Assembly: GCA_035556715.1 (NCBI GenBank)
Contig: DATMER010000142.1
Location: 1-64,000 of the forward strand
Direction of reading: 5' to 3'
DNA length: 64,000 nucleotides
Origin: DATMER01 sp035556715
GTDB taxonomy: Bacteria > Acidobacteriota > Thermoanaerobaculia > Multivoradales > UBA5704
Each line of letters opens with the position of its first letter. Within the stretch, counting starts at the first letter, position 1. Below, one piece after another: positions 58,387 to 64,000 of the stretch. Below the pieces are notes generated by a model, which was given only the letters and a program-made list of their open reading frames with translations, did not search any database and was not told where the DNA came from. A program made the position numbers and the translations under genes.

Positions 58387-59537
58387 ACGGAAACCCCTGC
58401 CGGCGCGACCCGGCGCAGCTCGGCGACCTCGCGGGCGAGGGCGTCAAGGAAGCCGTCGATCTCCTCCGGCCGGTTCGTGATGCCGAAGCTGATCCGCAGC
58501 GAGGAGAGGGCCTCGTCGCGGGAGAGGCCGATGGCGAGGAGCGTCTTGCTTGGCTCGACCGTTCCCGAGGAGCAGGCCGAGCCGGTGGAGACGGCGTAGC
58601 CGGCCAGGTCGAGCCGGATCAGCAGCGACTCTCCCTCGACGCCCGGGAAGGCCACGTGCGAGGTGTTGGGCAGCCGGGGCGAGCCCGCGCAATGGAGGAT
58701 CGCCCCCGGGACACGCTCCGGCAGCAGGGTCTCGAAGCGGTCCCGCAGCGAGGCGAGGAAGGTCCGGCGCCCTTCCAGCTCCTCGCGGGCTGCCTCGGCC
58801 GCGGCTCCGAAGCCGGCGATCGCGGGCACGTTCTCGGTGCTCGCCCGGCGGCGTCGCTCCTGGCTGCCTCCAACCAGGAGCCTTCCAAGCTCCCGGCCCT
58901 TCCGTGTCCAGACCGCGGCGGCTCCCATCGGACCATGGAACTTGTGGGCTCCCACGACCAGGAAGTCGACTCCGAGGTCCCGGACGCTCACCGGGATCTT
59001 GCCCACGGCCTGGACCGCATCGCACAGAATGGGGATTCCCCTCTCGCGGCAGGCCGCCGCCACCTCGGCCACGGGCTGGAGCGTGCCGAGCTCGTTGTTG
59101 GCGAGCATCAGGCAGACCAGCTTCGTGTCGGGACGGAGGGCGGCGATCACCCCGGACGCGGGAACCACGCCGTCCGGTCCTGGGCACACCCGGGTCACGG
59201 CCATGCCCCCGCGCTCCAGTCGCGCCGCGGCCTCGCGCACGGAGGGGTGCTCGAAGGACGAGGTCACCAGGTGGCCGGTGTCCGCGGGGGCCAGCCCGAA
59301 CATCACGGCGTTGTTGCCCTCGGTCCCCGAGGCGGTGAAGACGATCTCGAGCGGCCGGGCGCCGATCAGCGCGGCCACCTTCTCCCGCGCCTCCTCGACG
59401 GCGTTCCTCGCCATCTGCCCGAAACGGTGGATGGACGAGGGATTGCCGTGCCTCTCCCCGAGCCAGGGGAGCATGGCCTCCCGGGCTTTCGGATGGAGGG
59501 GCGTGGTGGCGTTGTGGTCCAGGTACACGTGATGCAT
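58383..59537 (-). CDS. Cysteine desulfurase (NifS/IscS type)
   Basis: 384 residues. The PLP lysine is in VVGAHKFHGPMG, the start YLDHNATTPLHPKAREAM is canonical, and the mobile-loop catalytic Cys lies in STGSACSSGTVEPS. It releases sulfur from cysteine as a protein persulfide. The close link to mnmA suggests that it feeds tRNA thiolation, possibly also Fe-S assembly. It is divergent from the first GWxTD gene. Confidence 0.94.
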   Translation of the reverse strand: MHHVYLDHNATTPLHPKAREAMLPWLGERHGNPSSIHRFGQMARNAVEEAREKVAALIGARPLEIVFTASGTEGNNAVMFGLAPADTGHLVTSSFEHPSVREAAARLERGGMAVTRVCPGPDGVVPASGVIAALRPDTKLVCLMLANNELGTLQPVAEVAAACRERGIPILCDAVQAVGKIPVSVRDLGVDFLVVGAHKFHGPMGAAAVWTRKGRELGRLLVGGSQERRRRASTENVPAIAGFGAAAEAAREELEGRRTFLASLRDRFETLLPERVPGAILHCAGSPRLPNTSHVAFPGVEGESLLIRLDLAGYAVSTGSACSSGTVEPSKTLLAIGLSRDEALSSLRISFGITNRPEEIDGFLDALAREVAELRRVAPAGVSV

Positions 59538-59618
59538 ACGAACGGGCTATTCTAACGCCTGTGCCCGGGCAATATCTTTCCGGCATTGGCCCGGCATGGT
59601 GGTTTGCGAAAGGTAGGG

Positions 59619-62219
59619 ATGATGCTGCTGTCCTCCAAACGACTCTCGGCGTCCCCTTTCCGGGACGCTGTCCTCGCTGTCGCTGCCGTCTTCGCTGTCC
59701 TTTTCCTGATCCTGCCGGCGCCGGCCGAAGCGGCCCAGAAGGTGTCCCGGGCCGAGCGCAAGGAGATGAAGAAGGAGCAGAAGGAGGCGATCGCGAAGCT
59801 GCCGGCCAAGTACCAGGAGTGGCTCGCGGAGATCGATCTGCTCTTGACGGACGAGGAGCTGACCTCGTTCCTGGCCCTGGAGAAGGACTATCAGCGGGAT
59901 GCGTTCATCGACCGCTTCTGGGAGGCCCGGGACAAGTACAAGTCCACGGGCGCCAACGAGTTCCGCGACCGCTGGGAGGCCCGCGTGGCGCAGGCTCGCT
60001 CCCAGTGGGGGAACCTGAGCGACGAGCGGTCCAGGATCTTCCTCCTCAACGGTCCCCCCGCCGGCGTGGTCGCGTCGACCTGCTCGACCGTGCTCTGGCC
60101 CGTGGAGGCCTGGTTCTACGCGGGCAGCGACATGCTGGGCCAGGAGTTCGTCGTGGTCTTCTACCGCCGCTGGGGCGGCGGACCCTACCGGGTCTGGAAT
60201 CCGATGGAGGGGCTGGACGTCCTGTTCGTGGAGACCTCCTTCTCGATCGGGGCGAGGGGCCACTCCATCGGCGAGATCCGGCAGGGCTGCCCGCGGGACG
60301 GCGATCAGCTCGCCAACCTGATCGGCTGGGTGGCCGGCCAGCGCATGAGCTACACCATGATCCAGTCGCGCTTCGAGTCGCGGCCGGAGGGTCCCGGAGG
60401 CGAGTGGGTCGCCACCTTCGGCTCCTACTCGACCGACATCCCCGAGGGGGCCGCCCTCCTGCCTGCCAAGCTGGAGCTGGAGTTCCCGGGCCGCTATCAG
60501 AACCGTACCGCGCTCCAGGGGGTGCTCTCCGTCAACGCCTCGGACGCGGGCCTCGCGAAGCTCGCCGACCACCGCTCCTACAACTTCGTGCTCACCGGCG
60601 AGGTCCTCCAGAAGGGCAAGCTGTTCGACCGTTTCCGTTACAAGTTCGACTTCCCCCTCCAGCAGGTGACCGAGGGCGCGGACACCCAGCTCCCGCTCCT
60701 GTTCCAGCGCTACCTGCGGCCGGGTGACTACATGATGATCGTCAAGGTGGAGGACCTGAACTCGGGCAAGCTCTTCCGCCTGGAGAAGAGCCTGGCCGTG
60801 CCGCAGGTGGACAAGGCCGCGCCGCCGCCGCCGCCGTCCGACCCGGAGACCGCCCGCATCCTGGCCGAGGCCAACGCCGCCATCAGCAGCGGCGAGACCA
60901 CGGTCAAGATCGTGCCGCCGCCGGGCGAGCTGCAGACCGGCATGCTCCGCTTCGACACCCTGACCACGGGCGACATCGCCCGCGTCACCTTCGCGCTCGA
61001 CGGCAAGGCGGTGCTCACGAAGAGGAAGCCGCCGTTCAGCGTCGAGCTCGACCTGGGCTCCCTGCCCCGTCCGCGCACCCTTTCGGTCACCGCCTTCGAC
61101 GTCTCCGGCAACCTGCTGGCGAGCGACGAGACCCTGATCAACGCGGTGGTGAACCGCTTCAAGGTCAAGCTCGTGGAGCCGCGCCGGGGCAAGAAGTACG
61201 AGAGCAGCCTGCTGGCCAACGTGGACGTCGAGATCCCGGACGGCGAGGCCGTCGAGCGGGTGGAGCTCTTCCTCAACGAGACGCGCCTCGCGACCCTCTA
61301 CCAGCCGCCCTACACGCAGCCGATCGTCCTGCCCAAGAACGAGCCGATCGCCTACGTGCGGGCCGTAGCCTTCCTGACCGACGGCAACTCCACCGAGGAT
61401 CTGGTCTTCGTCAACGCGCCGGACAACCTGGGGGAGATCGACATCCAGTTCGTCGAGCTCTACACCTCGGTGTTCGACCGCCAGGGCCGGCCGCTGGAGG
61501 GGATGGAGCAGAAGGACTTCACGGTCGTGGAGGACGGCGTCCGCCAGGAGATCGCCCGCTTCGAGAAGGTCACGAACCTGCCGATCCATACGGCCGTGGC
61601 CCTGGACATCTCGGCCTCCATGGACGACAAGCTCGACCAGACCCGGCAGGCCGCCCTGCGATTCCTGGAGCAGACGATCCAGCCCAAGGACCGCGCCGCG
61701 ATCGTCACGTTCAACGACCGGCCGAACCTGGCCGTGAAGTTCACCAAGGACGTCAACACGCTCGCGGGCGGGCTCGCGGGTCTCAAGGCCGAGCGCGGCA
61801 CGGCGCTCTACGACTCGCTCATCTTCAGCCTCTTCTACTTCAACGGGGTCAAGGGGCAGCGCGCCGTGCTCCTGCTCTCGGACGGCAAGGACGAGGGCAG
61901 CCGCTTCAGCTACGAGGACGCCCTCGACTATGCCCGCCGGGCCGGAGTGACGGTCTACTCGATCGGTCTCGGGGAGGACGTGGACCGCAAGAAGCTGGAG
62001 AAGATCTCCGAGGAGACCGGCGGCCGTGCCTTCTTCGTGGAGAGCACCGCGGGGCTCGATGCCATCTACCACACGATCGAGGAGGAGCTGCGCTCCAAGT
62101 ACCTGATCGCCTACCAGTCGAGCAACACCGGCGGCAGCGACGAGTTTCGCACGGTGGACCTGAAGGTGGTGGGCAAGCCCGGGGTGGAAGCCAAGACTCT
62201 TCGTGGATACTACCCGTGA
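59619..62219 (+). CDS. Secreted GWxTD-type protein with C-terminal VWFA domain
   Basis: 866 residues from ATG 59619 (a second ATG follows directly; AAGGTAGGG is just upstream). Signal peptide, then a GWxTD-like N-terminal domain (about 45-170: FIDRFWEARDKY, SRIFLLNGPPAGV), middle beta domains, and a VWFA-type domain from about 640 (VALDISASMDDKLDQ with a MIDAS-like DxSxS). The end RSKYLIAYQSSN is typical of the acidobacterial VWFA-related family. It is probably surface-exposed. It is coupled by GTGA to a paralog. Confidence 0.88.
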   Translation: MMLLSSKRLSASPFRDAVLAVAAVFAVLFLILPAPAEAAQKVSRAERKEMKKEQKEAIAKLPAKYQEWLAEIDLLLTDEELTSFLALEKDYQRDAFIDRFWEARDKYKSTGANEFRDRWEARVAQARSQWGNLSDERSRIFLLNGPPAGVVASTCSTVLWPVEAWFYAGSDMLGQEFVVVFYRRWGGGPYRVWNPMEGLDVLFVETSFSIGARGHSIGEIRQGCPRDGDQLANLIGWVAGQRMSYTMIQSRFESRPEGPGGEWVATFGSYSTDIPEGAALLPAKLELEFPGRYQNRTALQGVLSVNASDAGLAKLADHRSYNFVLTGEVLQKGKLFDRFRYKFDFPLQQVTEGADTQLPLLFQRYLRPGDYMMIVKVEDLNSGKLFRLEKSLAVPQVDKAAPPPPPSDPETARILAEANAAISSGETTVKIVPPPGELQTGMLRFDTLTTGDIARVTFALDGKAVLTKRKPPFSVELDLGSLPRPRTLSVTAFDVSGNLLASDETLINAVVNRFKVKLVEPRRGKKYESSLLANVDVEIPDGEAVERVELFLNETRLATLYQPPYTQPIVLPKNEPIAYVRAVAFLTDGNSTEDLVFVNAPDNLGEIDIQFVELYTSVFDRQGRPLEGMEQKDFTVVEDGVRQEIARFEKVTNLPIHTAVALDISASMDDKLDQTRQAALRFLEQTIQPKDRAAIVTFNDRPNLAVKFTKDVNTLAGGLAGLKAERGTALYDSLIFSLFYFNGVKGQRAVLLLSDGKDEGSRFSYEDALDYARRAGVTVYSIGLGEDVDRKKLEKISEETGGRAFFVESTAGLDAIYHTIEEELRSKYLIAYQSSNTGGSDEFRTVDLKVVGKPGVEAKTLRGYYP

Positions 62220-64000
62220 GGTATCTCCCGCTCCTCCTGCTCCTCGTCGCCCTCCCGCTCGCGGCCGAGCCCCTCCCCGAGAAGTACCGCGTCTGGCTGG
62301 AGGACGTGGAGCTCCTCCTGAGCCCGGAGGAGCGGGCCACCTTTCTGGCTCTCGGCCAGGACTACCAGCGCGACGCGTTCATCCGCCGCTTCTGGGAGGT
62401 CCGCGACGAACAGCCGCGGACCGCGCGCAACGAGCTCAGGGAGGGATGGGAGAGCCGCATCCAGGAGGCGAGACGGCGCTTCGTCGACCTGACCGACGGC
62501 CGCGCCCGGGTCCTGCTCTTCAACGGCATCCCGGACGAGGTGATCGTCTCGGGCTGCCCCACGGTGCTCTGGCCCCTGGAGGCGTGGATCTACAGCCGGA
62601 GCGAGCGGACGAAGGCGCAGCTCGTCGTCATCCTCTACCAGAAATGGGGAGCCGGGAAGTACCGCATCTGGAACCCTCTGGACGGGATGGGAGCGCTCTT
62701 GGCCGACGGCGCCGCCACGGTCGGTGAGCCGGGAGCGGCCGGGGGGAATCCCGGCATCCTGAGCTGCAGGAACCACGAGCACGGGACCCGGATCGCCGGG
62801 GCCATCGGCTGGGTCGGCTCGCAGGGGATGGGCTGGCAGATGCTCGAGGCGAAGCTCGACTCGCCCCCTCCGCCGCCGTCCGGCGAGTGGGTCCCCACCT
62901 TCACCTCCTACTCGACCGACGTGCCCGAGGGGGCGCCGGCCCTCAACGCCCGGCTCGACGTCGATTTCCCCGGCCGGCGGCAGAGCCGGACCGTGCTCCA
63001 GGCGCTGCTCACCGTCTCGGCCGCCGAGGCCGGCCAGGCGCAGCTCGCCGGCAGCCGGTCGTACAACTTCCTCCTGACCGGCGAGGTGGTCCGGCGCAGC
63101 GGGGAGGACACGGAGCTGTTCGACAGCTTCCGCTACCGGTTCGACCTCCCTGCCTCTCAGGGGGAAGCGATCCCCCTCGTCTTCCAGAGGCCTCTGCGCC
63201 CGGGGGAGTACACCCTTATCCTCAAGCTGGAGGACATGGCCTCGGGCCGCTTCTTCCGGGCCGAGCGGCCTCTCTCCGTGCCCAAGGTCGAGAACGATCT
63301 GCCACCGCCGCCCCCATCCGATCCCGAGACCGCCCGCCGCCTGGCCGAAGCTACCGCCGCCCTGGTGAACGGCGAGACCGTGGTCAAGCTCCTCCAGCCC
63401 TTCGGCGAGCTGCAGACCGGGATGAACCGCTTCGACACCCTGACCAGCGGCGATGTCTCCCAGGTCACCTTCGCCCTCGACGGCAAGCCGGTGCTGACCA
63501 AGAGGAAACCGCCGTTCAGCGTGGAGCTGGACCTGGGCTCCCTGCCCAAGCCCCGGACGCTGGAAGCCACGGCCTTCGACGCTTCCGGCCGGGAGGTCGC
63601 GCGCGACGAGATGCTCGTCAACGCGGCCTCGAACCGCTTCCGGGTGCGGCTCGTGGAGCCGCGCCAGGGGCAGCGGTACGAGAGCAGCCTGCTGGCCCGC
63701 ATGGAGGTCGAAGCGCCGGACGGCGAGTCGATCGAGCGCGTCGAGGTCTTCCTCGACGAGACCCGGGTGGCCACCCTGTTCCAGCCCCCCTGGGAGCAGC
63801 CGATAATACTTTCTCCAAGCCGGCCCCAGGACCGCTCGCTCGCCTACGTGCGGACCGTGGCATACCTGACCGACGGCAGCTCCACCGAGGACCTGGTCTT
63901 CGTCAACGCCCCCGACTACCTGGAGCAGATCGACGTCGATTTCGTCGAGCTCTACACCACGGCGCTCGACCGGCAGGGGCGGCCCGTCGAGGGGCTGGCG
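62216..64000 (+). CDS. Second GWxTD-type secreted protein (cut by window end)
   Basis: 595 residues visible from GTG 62216 (GTGA overlap with the previous stop), with no stop before the window end. It has a signal peptide (RYLPLLLLLVALPLAA). It follows the first protein throughout, for example YQRDAFIRRFWEVRDE, RARVLLFNGIPDE and LTKRKPPFSVELDLGSLP, with shorter linkers. The VWFA domain would begin right after the cut. It is a tandem duplicate. Confidence 0.88.
   Translation, partial: MRYLPLLLLLVALPLAAEPLPEKYRVWLEDVELLLSPEERATFLALGQDYQRDAFIRRFWEVRDEQPRTARNELREGWESRIQEARRRFVDLTDGRARVLLFNGIPDEVIVSGCPTVLWPLEAWIYSRSERTKAQLVVILYQKWGAGKYRIWNPLDGMGALLADGAATVGEPGAAGGNPGILSCRNHEHGTRIAGAIGWVGSQGMGWQMLEAKLDSPPPPPSGEWVPTFTSYSTDVPEGAPALNARLDVDFPGRRQSRTVLQALLTVSAAEAGQAQLAGSRSYNFLLTGEVVRRSGEDTELFDSFRYRFDLPASQGEAIPLVFQRPLRPGEYTLILKLEDMASGRFFRAERPLSVPKVENDLPPPPPSDPETARRLAEATAALVNGETVVKLLQPFGELQTGMNRFDTLTSGDVSQVTFALDGKPVLTKRKPPFSVELDLGSLPKPRTLEATAFDASGREVARDEMLVNAASNRFRVRLVEPRQGQRYESSLLARMEVEAPDGESIERVEVFLDETRVATLFQPPWEQPIILSPSRPQDRSLAYVRTVAYLTDGSSTEDLVFVNAPDYLEQIDVDFVELYTTALDRQGRPVEGLA

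Overview
This is a GC-rich 64 kb bacterial chromosome segment, most likely from an Acidobacteriota member (Thermoanaerobaculia-like). The lineage is inferred from content: tandem GWxTD/VWFA-type secreted proteins, a TPR-CHAT lipoprotein beside an ECF sigma/anti-sigma pair, a SIMPL protein, a VDVNGYF-type surface domain inside an RHS protein, and many lipoproteins. No rRNA or tRNA gene was seen, so placement rests on protein families only.

Layout. 0-4.2 kb: the end of an unknown protein, then a tightly coupled double ABC-2 exporter operon. 4.2-13.5 kb: a two-domain CAP protein, a probable type II restriction-modification pair, an AsmA-like/DUF1223 pair, a repeat array, and anti-sigma/ECF sigma genes. 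13.7-30.2 kb: a large CHAT-TPR lipoprotein, SIMPL, cupin, glutamate dehydrogenase, nucleotidyltransferase, phosphoesterase, hydrolase, two DoxX-like paralogs, a radical SAM enzyme with an Ig-like tail beside a sulfatase, and a PfpI-type protein. 30.2-38.5 kb: an accessory, visibly AT-richer zone of small minus-strand genes. It holds a composite 21-bp-quantised repeat array and a run of attC-like hairpins that mark integron-type cassettes without an integrase (CALIN). 38.5-47.7 kb: a small secreted peptide, a TPR protein, and a polymorphic-toxin locus. That locus has a 1700-residue RHS protein, its probable immunity gene, and a displaced toxin/immunity module lying inside a second, broken RHS copy. 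48.0-51.35 kb: a complete IS1-family transposon with perfect 20-bp inverted ends and an 8-bp target duplication, carrying five cargo genes including a ClpP-fold serine proteinase. It sits inside, and splits, a 20-bp-period repeat array. 51.6-64 kb: a toxin-antitoxin pair, a GT-C glycosyltransferase, DedA, a long palindromic element, an SLC13 permease, mnmA plus cysteine desulfurase, and two GWxTD-type proteins, the second cut by the window end.

How the genes fit together. The backbone is typical housekeeping and envelope biology: export, surface lipoproteins, tRNA thiolation (the desulfurase feeds MnmA), and glutamate metabolism. Many genes are translationally coupled by 4-bp ATGA or GTGA overlaps. 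The accessory half concentrates conflict and mobility systems: restriction-modification, RHS toxin, toxin-antitoxin, transposon and cassette array. The strongest candidates for something undescribed are the cargo-bearing IS1 element inside its repeat array, the integrase-less cassette array, and the repeat arrays built on about two helical turns.
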